Assembly (NCBI GenBank): GCA_002973575.1
Contig: PVEQ01000023.1
Coordinates: forward strand, 1-46,041
DNA: 46,041 nt
Source: Sediminibacterium magnilacihabitans
GTDB lineage: Bacteria; Bacteroidota; Bacteroidia; Chitinophagales; Chitinophagaceae
Direction: 5' to 3'
The notes under the pieces are model-generated. The model searched no databases. It saw only the letters and a list, made by a program, of their open reading frames with translations, and was not told where the DNA came from. Below are positions 33,749-42,537 of the stretch, piece by piece. A program made the position numbers and the translations under genes. Position 1 is the stretch's first letter. Every line of letters begins with the position of its first letter.

Positions 33749-35170
33749 ATGAAACCAGTACGCGGTATTATTTTATGGCTCCTGTTCATCCTGTTTTCCT
33801 ATAGCGCAAAGGCACAGAGCTACCATGCCATCAATGGATCGCCTTTTGCAGGCAGCGCCGGCATCCGCAATAATCCTGCGTCGCCGGTCAATTCGGTTTA
33901 CCGGTGGGATCTTAACCTTTTCTCTTTACAGGTTACCCAAAGTACCAACACCCTGGCATTGGGTAATTTTTCGCTCTCTTCGCAAGACAGTACTTTTCTG
34001 CAATTCGGGAATAAATATTCCAGCAGGTTTATCCATACCAATGCAGATGTTGACCTGCTTCAATTCCATTATAAGTTGTCCGACACAAAAGCCCTGGCGG
34101 TTGGACTGCGTGCCCGAACCTACAACCACATCAAAACACAACCACTCTGGTCGTCCGACAATGTGTATAGTTTCAATGAGTTTTTTAAAATGAACCGCAC
34201 CACCCCTTACCTGGAAGGTTTCGCTATCCATACCGGCTGGCTGGAAGGCAATCTTAATTACTCGCAGGTGTTGAGCGAAACACCCAGTGGAAAATTAAGC
34301 GGGGGCATTACATTACAGATCATGCGCGGGTTATCGGGGGGATTCGGAAAAGTAAGGCGTTTTACTTACCAGGAGCTGACCAAGGGTACAGATACCGCCT
34401 ACAAGCTTACCAATGCTTATGCCATTTACGGCTATTCGGCCAATTACGATAATACGACTTCCAATAATCCTACAATAAAAGATTTTCTGCGGAATACATC
34501 TACCCATTTAGGACTCAGCTTTGGTGTGGAATACTTGGTTTACGATACAGAAAACGATGATCCCGACATCAATAAAAACCTGAATTATACCTGGAAGATC
34601 GGCGCTTCCATCATGGATCTCGGATCCAATGCATATAAGGCCAGTACTTATTCCGGTGAGTTCAGCAATGTCAATCCCAATATCACCGATACTGTGATCG
34701 CCGTTAAGATGCGCGGTGTTCAATCCATCAACGGATTACACGATACACTGGCTACCATTTTCAGTACTGCATCATCCATTGGCGAAAACTTCATCATCAG
34801 TAATCCAACCAGGCTGGTGATCAATGTTGACCGGAAGCTGGGTAACAATTTTTATGTCAATGCCGACCTTAGCCTGAATTTCTATTCTACTTCCAGCTAC
34901 AACAAACTGCGCACAAGGGAATTGAACCTGCTTACGATCACACCACGATGGGAAACATTGGCCTGGGGCGCATACCTGCCCATACAATACAATACACAGG
35001 GGCAACTTTGGATAGGAGCGGCAGTCAAACTGGGTCCGCTTCTATTGGGTATTCACAACTTTGGTTTATTGAAAAAAGACCCTTCCCTGAATGGAGGCGG
35101 ATACCTGATGCTCAGCATCCACCCTTTCAGCAAAAAGAAAGTGGTTTCCCGGCTTGACTGCCCCCAATAA
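33749..35170 (+). CDS. Outer-membrane barrel protein, DUF5723-like
   Basis: A 473-residue secreted protein: signal peptide at residues 1-22 (IILWLLFILFSYSAKAQ), then the segment FAGSAGIRNNPASPVNS, typical of Bacteroidota proteins that start a barrel with a 'NPA' motif, and many alternating amphipathic strands through the rest (for example ALAVGLRARTYNHIK, LSGGITLQIMRG, FYVNADLSLNFY, LWIGAAVKLGPLLLGIHNFGLL). This fits an outer-membrane beta-barrel of the PorP/DUF5723 type. The final residues KKVVSRLDCPQ match no type IX sorting signal. Function is unknown. It stands alone, with no terminator visible in the 145 bp that follow. Confidence 0.7.
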   Translation: MKPVRGIILWLLFILFSYSAKAQSYHAINGSPFAGSAGIRNNPASPVNSVYRWDLNLFSLQVTQSTNTLALGNFSLSSQDSTFLQFGNKYSSRFIHTNADVDLLQFHYKLSDTKALAVGLRARTYNHIKTQPLWSSDNVYSFNEFFKMNRTTPYLEGFAIHTGWLEGNLNYSQVLSETPSGKLSGGITLQIMRGLSGGFGKVRRFTYQELTKGTDTAYKLTNAYAIYGYSANYDNTTSNNPTIKDFLRNTSTHLGLSFGVEYLVYDTENDDPDINKNLNYTWKIGASIMDLGSNAYKASTYSGEFSNVNPNITDTVIAVKMRGVQSINGLHDTLATIFSTASSIGENFIISNPTRLVINVDRKLGNNFYVNADLSLNFYSTSSYNKLRTRELNLLTITPRWETLAWGAYLPIQYNTQGQLWIGAAVKLGPLLLGIHNFGLLKKDPSLNGGGYLMLSIHPFSKKKVVSRLDCPQ

Positions 35171-35315
35171 CCGTTCATTCTTCCGCTCTTGGAGCATTCG
35201 TACAGATACATTATAATGAGTGGTTCCATCACACACAAATCCTGTCAAATTGATGCCTAAAACGATATAACTCGTTAACTTACCAGTTCAAAGTAAAAAC
35301 ACTTGTTTATTCATC

Positions 35316-36215
35316 ATGTACGATATCTGCTGCATTGGACATATTACACTCGATAAAATTGTAACACCACACCATGTAGCCCATTTGCCTGGCGGCACTG
35401 CTTTTTATTTCTCCCACGCCATTGGAAACCTGCCTGTCCGTTATCACCTGGTTACCGCGCTGGCGGAAAAAGAAGCAGCACTTCTTTCTTCACTTCATGA
35501 AAGGGGAATCTCCATTACGGCTTGCTCCAGCAGGAATACCGTTTATTTCGAGAATATTTATACAAGTAACCAGGACCATCGGGAACAAAAAGTAGCCCAG
35601 CAGGCCGATGCTTTCTCTGTTGAACAAATAACAGGTCTCAACGCCCGCATATACCATCTTGGCCCATTATTATCCGGCGATATACCCGCTTCAGTGATCA
35701 AAACTTTGTCCGAAAAAGGAATCGTTTCTCTCGACGCACAAGGTTACCTGCGAAATGTAAAAGATGAAAAAGTGTATCCTGTAGATTGGAGTGATAAAAA
35801 AACTGTCCTCCCTTATATAAGCATTCTGAAACTGAATGAAACCGAAATGGAAGCCATTACCGGTCACACCCATATAGCATCTGCGGCACAGGCATTATGG
35901 AATTGGGGTGCTAATGAAATAGTGATCACACTGGGGAGCAACGGATCGGTTATTTGTAAAGATGGAGCATTCATTGCTATTCCGGCATACAAGCCAAGCG
36001 CTGTTGTAGACGCCACCGGATGCGGAGACACTTACATGGCAGGCTATCTGTACATGCGTACAAAAGGAGCAACCCTGGAAAATGCAGGTAAGTTTGCCGC
36101 TGCAATAGCTACTTTGAACATTGAAACATCGGGGCCTTTTACAGGCAGTGAATCGGATGTATTGAAAACACTGTCAGCAGGCATTTCATTCAATACTGCA
36201 ACACAATATTTATAA
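35316..36215 (+). CDS. PfkB-family sugar kinase
   Basis: A 299-residue cytoplasmic kinase of the ribokinase/PfkB superfamily. The N-terminal glycine pair lies in AHLPGGTAFYFSHAIGNL, and the C-terminal signature with the catalytic aspartate is VVDATGCGDTYMAGYLYMR, where Cys replaces the usual Ala of GAGD. The segment ILKLNETEMEAITG is also typical. It begins a two-gene unit with a GntP-type gluconate transporter 36 bp downstream, so a sugar acid or pentose derivative is a reasonable substrate class. Because the neighbouring fused enzyme already has a gluconokinase domain, this kinase probably acts on something else, but the substrate is not known. Confidence 0.85.
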   Translation: MYDICCIGHITLDKIVTPHHVAHLPGGTAFYFSHAIGNLPVRYHLVTALAEKEAALLSSLHERGISITACSSRNTVYFENIYTSNQDHREQKVAQQADAFSVEQITGLNARIYHLGPLLSGDIPASVIKTLSEKGIVSLDAQGYLRNVKDEKVYPVDWSDKKTVLPYISILKLNETEMEAITGHTHIASAAQALWNWGANEIVITLGSNGSVICKDGAFIAIPAYKPSAVVDATGCGDTYMAGYLYMRTKGATLENAGKFAAAIATLNIETSGPFTGSESDVLKTLSAGISFNTATQYL

Positions 36216-36251
36216 AATTCAATTTTACCAAAAGTCTGAATAACATTCATT

Positions 36252-37568
36252 ATGTCTTTTCTTGCCATCCTCCTTGCCACGATTTTACTATTGGTATTGC
36301 TTATTAGTTTTTGTAAGATCAACCCTTTCATTTCATTTTTGATCGTTGCTTTTATAGCCGGCCGTTTGTTGGGAATACCTTTTCAGCAACTCGCTTCCTC
36401 TGTTCAGAAAGGGATTGGCGACATGGCCGGTTCTACATTGATCGTATTGTGTTCGGGCGCCATGATCGGCAAACTGGTGGCTGTCAGCGGTGCTGCAGAA
36501 GTCATCGCAAGCAGGATGATGCGTATTTTTGGAGAGCGTTATATCCAGTGGGGGATGCTGTTTACCGGTTTCATCATTGGCATTCCCATCTTTTATAATG
36601 TAGGATTTGTTTTAGTGGTGCCCATCATATTTACATTGGCACATCAATATAAATTACCCATTGTTTTTGTTGGCTTACCAATGCTTGCCTCCTTATCGGT
36701 GGCACATGGTTTTTTGCCGCCTCACCCCTCGCCTTCTGCGCTGGTTTCTATATTTCACGCTGATTTGGGAAAAACCTTGCTATGGGGACTGATCGTTGCT
36801 TTTCCTACCCTGGTTCTGGCCGGGCCTGTTTTTTCTTCTATGATCAAAAATATTCAACCGGTTGGCGAACCACCGCTGATAACTCATTTAAAAAAACCTG
36901 ATCAGCTTCCTTCTGTATTCAACAGTTTTTTTTCGGCCTTACTGCCTGTTTTTTTATTGATATTCACTTCTTTTATCAAATACCTGGTGCCAGATCAGTC
37001 ACTAGCCGGACAGGCCGCTTCCTTTATCAGTGAGCCTTCTGTTTTGATGATATTGTCGGTTTTGTTTTGTAGTCTCTCTTTAGGCGTTTTTTTGGGTAAA
37101 ACCATGAAGCAGGTAATGGGTTTATTTGAAGAAGCCATTAAAGAAATAGCTGTACTTATTTTAATCATTGCTTGTTCCGGTGCTTTGAAACAGGTGATCA
37201 CCGATAGCGGTGCCGGCAACCAGATCGCTGAGTTCTTTAAACAATCACAGGTGAATCCGCTTTTACTTGGCTGGATCATTGCCGCTACATTGAGGGTTTG
37301 TATCGGTTCGGCTACTGCAGCCGGACTCACTGCTGCGGGCATCATTTTGCCGTTGATGAGCCACTCGGCTATCAACCCCAGTCTCATGGTATTATCCATC
37401 GGCTCGGGGAGCCTGATGTTTTCTCATGTCAACGACCCTGGATTCTGGATGTTCAAAGAATACTTCAATCTCTCTCTGAAAGATACCTTCCGCTCCTGGT
37501 CTTTAATGGAAACCATTGTATCGGTAGTGGGGTTAGCAGGCGTGATGTTATTGAATGCTTTCTTATGA
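36252..37568 (+). CDS. GntP-family gluconate:H+ symporter
   Basis: A 438-residue inner-membrane permease of the gluconate transporter family, importing D-gluconate or a related sugar acid with protons. Family segments are visible: GSTLIVLCSGAMIGKLVAVSGAAEVIA, GFIIGIPIFYNVGFVLVVPIIFTLA, GLPMLASLSVAHGFLPPHPSPSALV, and near the C-terminus LRVCIGSATAAGLTAAGIILPLM and SHVNDPGFWMFKEYFN. It follows the PfkB kinase by 36 bp. Its stop overlaps the stop of the convergent gluconokinase-Gnd gene by 6 bp (TTATGA). The neighbouring enzymes strongly support gluconate as substrate. Confidence 0.92.
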   Translation: MSFLAILLATILLLVLLISFCKINPFISFLIVAFIAGRLLGIPFQQLASSVQKGIGDMAGSTLIVLCSGAMIGKLVAVSGAAEVIASRMMRIFGERYIQWGMLFTGFIIGIPIFYNVGFVLVVPIIFTLAHQYKLPIVFVGLPMLASLSVAHGFLPPHPSPSALVSIFHADLGKTLLWGLIVAFPTLVLAGPVFSSMIKNIQPVGEPPLITHLKKPDQLPSVFNSFFSALLPVFLLIFTSFIKYLVPDQSLAGQAASFISEPSVLMILSVLFCSLSLGVFLGKTMKQVMGLFEEAIKEIAVLILIIACSGALKQVITDSGAGNQIAEFFKQSQVNPLLLGWIIAATLRVCIGSATAAGLTAAGIILPLMSHSAINPSLMVLSIGSGSLMFSHVNDPGFWMFKEYFNLSLKDTFRSWSLMETIVSVVGLAGVMLLNAFL

Positions 37569-39467
37569 TTTTTTCCATTGGTGATGAAAAAACTTTCCGC
37601 CGGGAGTATCGTAACGCTGAAATGTATGCGCCCCGAAATAATCCCGCTGTGCTTGCAATAAATTGGCCGGTGATTGGGCCGTTGTAATTGCATTGAACGC
37701 ATTGATGGCTTCACTGAGACAGGGAACAGCTATTTCATTTTCTATTGCATAGCTCACCGCTTTACTTAAGGAAGGTTTTAACTGCCCGATCCTTTGATGC
37801 AACAGGTCTGATAACAGCATATTATCTGTAGTGTTGAAGACTGTTATCAATTCCTGCATCAAACCCGACCGGATAATGCACCCATTTGTCCATATCCGGG
37901 CGATCTCACTCATATTGGTTTGCCAGCCGTGGTTTTTGAAGGCTTCGGTAACGACCCAGAAACCCTGGAAATGATTAATGATCCTTGCCAGTTCGTATGC
38001 TTCTCTCAACAGCTCAACAGCAATGGGACTTTCAGCATTGTGAGGAACCGGGTACAATGCATTCAATGCTACCCTGAGGTCTTTGTATGCCGATTCATAC
38101 CTCGCATAAAGCGATGTTGCAATTAATGTAGCAGGAACATGTTGTTTGGTTATTTCAATGGCAGCCCAATTACCGGTTCCCTTACTTTGGGCTTCGTCGA
38201 CGATCTGATCGAGCAGCCATTTATCCCCTTCTTTTTCTTTTAAAATATCAATGGTGATGTCCAATAAATAACTGTCCGCCCCTTCTTTTTTCCATGCTTC
38301 AAAAACAGCAGCGATGGCATCGGGGTTCTTTCCATTCTGTCTCAATACCTGGTACACTTCAGCCAGCAATTGCATTTCCACGTACTCGATCCCATTATGG
38401 ATCATTTTTACAAAATGACCGCTGCCTCCTTCGCTAATATAGGTGCAGCAAGGATTTTGCTGGTGATCCTTTGCAGCAATGGCTTCCAAATAAGGCTGTA
38501 CCATTTCATATCCGGCTTTATTACCCCCGGGCATCAGGGATGGCCCCATTAAAGCGCCTTCTTCTCCACCCGATATGCCACAGCCGATGAAGAAAACATC
38601 TTGCAAGCTGAAAGCGGCCTGTCGCCTTTCTGTGTCTTCAAAATATGTATTTCCCCCATCCACCACCACATCGCCTGCGGAAAGATAAGGTGTGATTTTT
38701 TGGATCACATCATCTGTTGCAGCGCCTGCATTCACCATGATGATGATTTTCCTTGGTGTTTGAAGCGAGTTGATGAATGATTCGATGTTATCGAAAGGCA
38801 AAGCCTTATTTAATTCGGGGTATTGCTGTTGAAAATGAACCGCCACATTTTCTTCAACACCTTGCAGGTGGCGGTTGTACATGGAAATATTGAATCCATG
38901 CCCGGCAAAATTCCGGCACAAACTTTTACCCATCACTCCCAAACCAATGATACCTATTTCAGATTTGCTGAACAATTGATGATGAATGGCTTCTACCATA
39001 ACCGATGGATTTTGATCAATTGAAATATGAATTGCGTTAACCGGGTTTTCCAACGCATCAAACTGCGACTGAAGTAAAGAAGGGGAAATAAAATGATCTT
39101 TCCTTGACTTCATTTGTGCCGAAATTTTTTCAAATGAACCAAACAAATGAATGAATTTTATTTGGCTTGTACAGTTAGCAGATAAAGTATCCCTGTATGA
39201 TTGTTTCAACGCAGAGCAAGCCAATATGCAGGAGTCTTGTTGCAATTGTTTCAACAACATAGTATTCAACTTATGCAACCAGTCGCTGCGATCCTCATCG
39301 GTAAGCGCTTCCCCTGATCTCATTTTTGCAATATTTTCCTCGCTGTGAAAATCATCTGCATCAAAAAAAGGGATATGCGTTTTTTGAGATAACAACTTAC
39401 CAATGGTTGTTTTGCCTACGCCTGAAACACCCATAATAATAAATGCAACATGTCTTGAATAACTCAT
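37563..39467 (-). CDS. Fused gluconokinase / 6-phosphogluconate dehydrogenase
   Basis: A 634-residue two-domain cytoplasmic enzyme. Residues about 1-168 are a GntK-type gluconokinase: P-loop GVSGVGKT (13-20), FFDADDFHSEENIAKMRSGEALTDEDRSDWL, LACSALKQSYRD and LLQSQFDALE. Residues about 171-634 are a full-length decarboxylating 6-phosphogluconate dehydrogenase: IGIIGLGVMGKSL (171-183), VVDGGNTYFEDTERR, GCGISGGEEGALMGPSLMPGG and SGHFVKMIHNGIEY with the catalytic lysine. Together they would turn gluconate into ribulose 5-phosphate plus CO2 and NADPH. Both active sites look intact. The ATG at 39467 fits GntK; ATG 39485 is possible. The region is a single uninterrupted frame, so the fusion is real in this sequence. 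Confidence 0.93.
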   Translation of the reverse strand: MSYSRHVAFIIMGVSGVGKTTIGKLLSQKTHIPFFDADDFHSEENIAKMRSGEALTDEDRSDWLHKLNTMLLKQLQQDSCILACSALKQSYRDTLSANCTSQIKFIHLFGSFEKISAQMKSRKDHFISPSLLQSQFDALENPVNAIHISIDQNPSVMVEAIHHQLFSKSEIGIIGLGVMGKSLCRNFAGHGFNISMYNRHLQGVEENVAVHFQQQYPELNKALPFDNIESFINSLQTPRKIIIMVNAGAATDDVIQKITPYLSAGDVVVDGGNTYFEDTERRQAAFSLQDVFFIGCGISGGEEGALMGPSLMPGGNKAGYEMVQPYLEAIAAKDHQQNPCCTYISEGGSGHFVKMIHNGIEYVEMQLLAEVYQVLRQNGKNPDAIAAVFEAWKKEGADSYLLDITIDILKEKEGDKWLLDQIVDEAQSKGTGNWAAIEITKQHVPATLIATSLYARYESAYKDLRVALNALYPVPHNAESPIAVELLREAYELARIINHFQGFWVVTEAFKNHGWQTNMSEIARIWTNGCIIRSGLMQELITVFNTTDNMLLSDLLHQRIGQLKPSLSKAVSYAIENEIAVPCLSEAINAFNAITTAQSPANLLQAQRDYFGAHTFQRYDTPGGKFFHHQWKKS

Positions 39468-39473
39468 AGACTG

Positions 39474-39481
39474 TAAATATA
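39474..39481 (-). promoter_or_regulatory. Possible -7 element near the gluconokinase-Gnd start
   Basis: The minus strand reads TATATTTA, one mismatch from TAnnTTTG, ending six bases before the ATG at 39467. If used, it makes the ATG at 39485 impossible and gives an almost leaderless mRNA. Confidence 0.22.
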
Positions 39482-39534
39482 TCATGGAAATCAATGCTGA
39501 ATTAGTGCTTCGTACCAACCGCCGCAATACCTCA

Positions 39535-39576
39535 AAATAAAAACGGGAATTCTCAATTTTTTATTGAAAATTCCCG
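39535..39576 (-). terminator. Terminator of the tRNA-Met gene
   Basis: CGGGAATT (39544-39551) pairs with AATTCCCG (39569-39576) and CAAT (39554-39557) with ATTG (39563-39566), with a 2-nt internal mismatch and a loop of five. On the minus strand the hairpin is followed by TTTTATTTTG, a T-rich tract. It begins 6 bp after the tRNA. Confidence 0.75.
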
Positions 39577-39581
39577 AGTAG

Positions 39582-39655
39582 TAGCGGGATCGGGAGTTGA
39601 ACCCGAGACCTTTGGGTTATGAATCCAACGCTCTAACCACCTGAGCTACCCCGCC
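39582..39655 (-). tRNA. tRNA-Met (CAT), elongator type
   Basis: The minus strand folds into a 74-nt cloverleaf: acceptor GGCGGGG/TCCCGCT with terminal G-U pairs, discriminator A, D arm GCTC/GAGC, anticodon arm TTGG/CCAA with loop TTCATAA and anticodon CAT, and T arm TCGGG-TTCAACT-CCCGA. CCA is not encoded. The anticodon stem's closing pair is A-C. Lack of initiator features suggests elongator methionine; tRNA-Ile2 with a modified CAT anticodon cannot be fully excluded. It has its own terminator and a TATATTTG -7 element. Confidence 0.92.
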
Positions 39656-39680
39656 GCGTTCCGCATTCATTAATGGGGTG

Positions 39681-39688
39681 CAAATATA
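39681..39688 (-). promoter_or_regulatory. -7 element for tRNA-Met
   Basis: The minus strand reads TATATTTG, a perfect TAnnTTTG, about 25 bp upstream of the tRNA 5' end. A TTTT run 19 bp further upstream could serve as a partial -33 box. Confidence 0.42.
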
Positions 39689-39713
39689 GGGGTGTTTGGG
39701 GGCTAAAAAAAGC

Positions 39714-41780
39714 CTAAGACTGCAAAAGTTTGGCAATTCTTTCCGCCACTTTGGCCGGGCTGGGCAACATTTCCGCTTCCAATGCAAGGTTGATGGGTAC
39801 TGCCGGCAAATCCAGCGCCCCCAGTACTTCAATCCTGGTATCCAGGAAATGGTAGCAATGATTATAAATCCGCAGAGCCAGTGATTCGGCAAATGAATGA
39901 GCCTCTTGTTCTTCGGTTAATACCAATACTTTACCATGTTTTTGTACCAGTTCATACACTGCTTTTTCATCCAGTGGATACAGTGTGCGCAAGTCCATCA
40001 CTTCTACCTGTCCGGGGTATTTTTCTGCGGCTGCCTTTGCCCAGTAAACACCCATGCCATAAGTGATGATACAAACCGTTTCTCCTTGTTGGATCTTATC
40101 TGCATTGGCTTGTAATACCAGGCTGGCCTGGCCCAAGGGCAAAATATAATCCTCGTCCGGTTCAATGGTACGGGCCTCTTCTGTTCCGGGTACTTTACTC
40201 CAATACAAACCTTTGTGCTCAAGCATAACAACGGGGTTGGGATCAAGAAAGGCTGCTTTCATCAATCCTTTCATATCGGCAGCGTTCGACGGATAAGCTA
40301 CTTTGATTCCCTTGATGCTAAGCAGGGTACTCTCGATGCTGCCGCTATGATACGGTCCGCCGCCTCCATAAGCGCCTATGGGTACACGCAAAACCATTTG
40401 TACTGGGAACTTGCCATTGGTGAGGTAACAGGATTTCGACAATTCAGTCACCAGTTGGTTCAAAGCAGGATAGATATAATCGGCAAACTGTACTTCTACT
40501 ATGGGTTTCAGGCCAAGGGCCGATAGCCCGGCAGTAGAGCCTGCGATATAAGCTTCCTGTATAGCTGTATTGAATACCCGGTGCGCGCCGAACTTTTCTC
40601 CCAGTGTAGCTGCTTCTCTGAAAACGCCTCCGAGGCGGGCGCCCACATCCTGCCCATACAAAATCGCTTCGGGGTATTTTTCCATGATCTCTTCTACCGC
40701 ATGCAGCGCCGCATCAACCATCATCACTTTTTCTCCGCATGCAGGTGTTCTCTCACCACTCTCTTTTGTTACCATCGTTGGCGCGAATACATGATCTGTA
40801 ACAGTACCAGGCAAAGGCTCTGCTGCCTGCATCGCCTTGTCAAAATCCTGTGCCGCTTTGGAAATGGCTTCTGTTTCTATCAGCTCCAGTTCCTGTTCCG
40901 TGAAACCGTTGGCAAGTAATATATGCCTGAGTTTGGGAAAGGGATCATCCAATGCGTGTACAGCAAGGTCATCCTTGCTGCGATAAAATTCTTTTCTTAC
41001 GCCGCTGGTATGATGTCCCAGCAAAGGAACGGTTGCGTGAACCAATACCGGCTTCCGTTCTGTACGGGCATAATCAATCGCTTCCTGCATGGTTGCATAA
41101 GCCTGTTCAAAGTCGCTGCCATCACATTGCAGGCGCTTCAGTCCTTTGAAGCCCGCTGCGTAATCAAATACATTCATGGCCCTTACTTCATCCACCGAAG
41201 CGCTGATGCTCCATTGATTGTCCTGCACCAGGTATACAATGGGCAACTGTTTCAAAGTGGCGAATTGAAGGGCTTCACTCACCTCTCCTTCTGTTGCGCT
41301 GCCATCACCAAAAGAACAAAGTGCAATAGGTAAATATCCTTCGGTGGTTCTGCCCAATTTTTCAGGAAAGGTTTTTTCCAGGAACTGTATGCCTTGCGCC
41401 AGTCCGGTAGTAGGAATGGTTTGCATGCCCGTAGCACTGCTCTGGTGTATGATCGATGGTTTGTCCGGGGCTTTGCTGCTGGGATGGCAATAATAGGACC
41501 GGCCGCCGGAGAATGGGTCGTCCTTTTTAGCCAATAATTGCAGCATCAATTCATAAGAAGTGAAACCTGTTGCCAGTAAGAGACTGTCATCGCGGTAATA
41601 CGGACTCATCCAGTCACAAGCCTGCAATTGCATGCCTGTTGCCAATTGGATGGCTTCATGTCCGCGTGAAGTGGAGTGAACGTACTTGCAAACAGCGCGG
41701 TTGGTATCGTATAGATCACTCATAGCCCTTGCGGTAGCCATGAGCTCATAAGCCTGCAATAGTATCGCGGGTTTTAACAT
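39714..41780 (-). CDS. Second fused alpha/beta E1 (2-oxoisovalerate dehydrogenase-like)
   Basis: A 688-residue thiamine-diphosphate E1 with alpha (about residues 1-340) and beta (about 355-688) parts joined. The cofactor motif is the standard form: SFGDGSATEGEVSEALQFATLK ... VQDNQWSIS, unlike the variant in the E1 at 29048. The alpha part also has STSRGHEAIQLATG and LLGHHTSGVRKEFYRS with the phosphorylation-loop-like region. The beta part has LYGQDVGARLGGVFREA, FNTAIQEAYIAGSTAGLSALGLKPIVEVQFADYI, and RVPIGAYGGGGPYHSGSIES. It resembles branched-chain 2-oxoacid E1. It follows an FAH-family gene by 33 bp. No E2 or E3 is in the window. Confidence 0.9.
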   Translation of the reverse strand: MLKPAILLQAYELMATARAMSDLYDTNRAVCKYVHSTSRGHEAIQLATGMQLQACDWMSPYYRDDSLLLATGFTSYELMLQLLAKKDDPFSGGRSYYCHPSSKAPDKPSIIHQSSATGMQTIPTTGLAQGIQFLEKTFPEKLGRTTEGYLPIALCSFGDGSATEGEVSEALQFATLKQLPIVYLVQDNQWSISASVDEVRAMNVFDYAAGFKGLKRLQCDGSDFEQAYATMQEAIDYARTERKPVLVHATVPLLGHHTSGVRKEFYRSKDDLAVHALDDPFPKLRHILLANGFTEQELELIETEAISKAAQDFDKAMQAAEPLPGTVTDHVFAPTMVTKESGERTPACGEKVMMVDAALHAVEEIMEKYPEAILYGQDVGARLGGVFREAATLGEKFGAHRVFNTAIQEAYIAGSTAGLSALGLKPIVEVQFADYIYPALNQLVTELSKSCYLTNGKFPVQMVLRVPIGAYGGGGPYHSGSIESTLLSIKGIKVAYPSNAADMKGLMKAAFLDPNPVVMLEHKGLYWSKVPGTEEARTIEPDEDYILPLGQASLVLQANADKIQQGETVCIITYGMGVYWAKAAAEKYPGQVEVMDLRTLYPLDEKAVYELVQKHGKVLVLTEEQEAHSFAESLALRIYNHCYHFLDTRIEVLGALDLPAVPINLALEAEMLPSPAKVAERIAKLLQS

Positions 41781-41813
41781 GTTGAAGTGCGTATCTTGGC
41801 TGGCAATATTAAG

Positions 41814-42425
41814 TTATTTTACCTCGAGCGTGAACATTTGCTGTTCGCCCAGGTATCCTTCCAGCAGGTCTCCTACCACGCATTCACCTACTCCTGCGGG
41901 GGTACCTGTAAAAACCAGATCGCCTATGTTGAGTGAGAAATAATGAGAGATATTGGCCACGATCTGTTCAAATGAAAACAACATATCGGCCGAGGAGCCG
42001 GACTGTACAATTTCTTTGTTCTTTTTCAGTGAGAAGAGCAAGGGTTTTTTGAGTATTTCGGGTTGCAGCGGTAGCCAGGTTCCAATCACGGCAGAATGGT
42101 CCCAGGACTTGGCTTTTTCCCAGGGCAGGCCTTTTTTCTTCAGTTCATTTTGTATATCGCGGGCAGTAAAATCAATACCAACCGTTATGGCATCATAATA
42201 ATGCGCGGCATGTTTCTCAGGTACATACCTGCCATTCTTCGAGATACGCAATACCAGCTCTGCTTCGTAATGAAGCTCATTTGAAAACTCAGGGTAATAA
42301 AAAGGGATATTAGGTTGTAGCAGTGCTGTTTTGGGTTTCATAAAAAGAACTGGTTCATCCGGAATGGAATTGTTCAGTTCTTTTGCATGCTCGGCATAAT
42401 TCCTGCCTACGCAAAAAATCTTCAT
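41814..42425 (-). CDS. FAH-family hydrolase
   Basis: A 203-residue cytoplasmic protein of the fumarylacetoacetate hydrolase superfamily, whose members hydrolyse C-C bonds or decarboxylate acylpyruvates and oxaloacetate. The metal site is visible as HYEAELVLRISK and GIDFTARDIQNELKKKGLPWEKAKSWDHSAVIG; the C-terminal GDLVFTGTPAGVGECVVGD is another hallmark. The N-terminus MKIFCVGRNYAEHAKELNN is the family start. Its size is that of the small single-domain members (acylpyruvase or oxaloacetate decarboxylase-like). It precedes the second fused E1 by 33 bp and is probably cotranscribed with it; the functional link is unproven. Confidence 0.9.
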   Translation of the reverse strand: MKIFCVGRNYAEHAKELNNSIPDEPVLFMKPKTALLQPNIPFYYPEFSNELHYEAELVLRISKNGRYVPEKHAAHYYDAITVGIDFTARDIQNELKKKGLPWEKAKSWDHSAVIGTWLPLQPEILKKPLLFSLKKNKEIVQSGSSADMLFSFEQIVANISHYFSLNIGDLVFTGTPAGVGECVVGDLLEGYLGEQQMFTLEVK

Positions 42426-42537
42426 AAGTCGTTTCGTTTAGAATACTATCAAGTGATACAGGGTAAAGCATCCTCGATCGAGTTCCCATCGGTTGTATTA
42501 TACTTCCTTCCAATATAATTGTGAAATACGTGCTTTT

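Noticed and set aside
39701..39715. GGCT-run of A-AGCC hairpin at the end of the second fused E1 gene
   Set aside because: The stem is only 4-5 bp and no T-tract follows on the minus strand, so it is not a convincing terminator.
42472..42481. CTCGATCGAG palindrome between pth and the FAH-family gene
   Set aside because: A single 10-bp palindrome without repeats or promoter context; likely chance.
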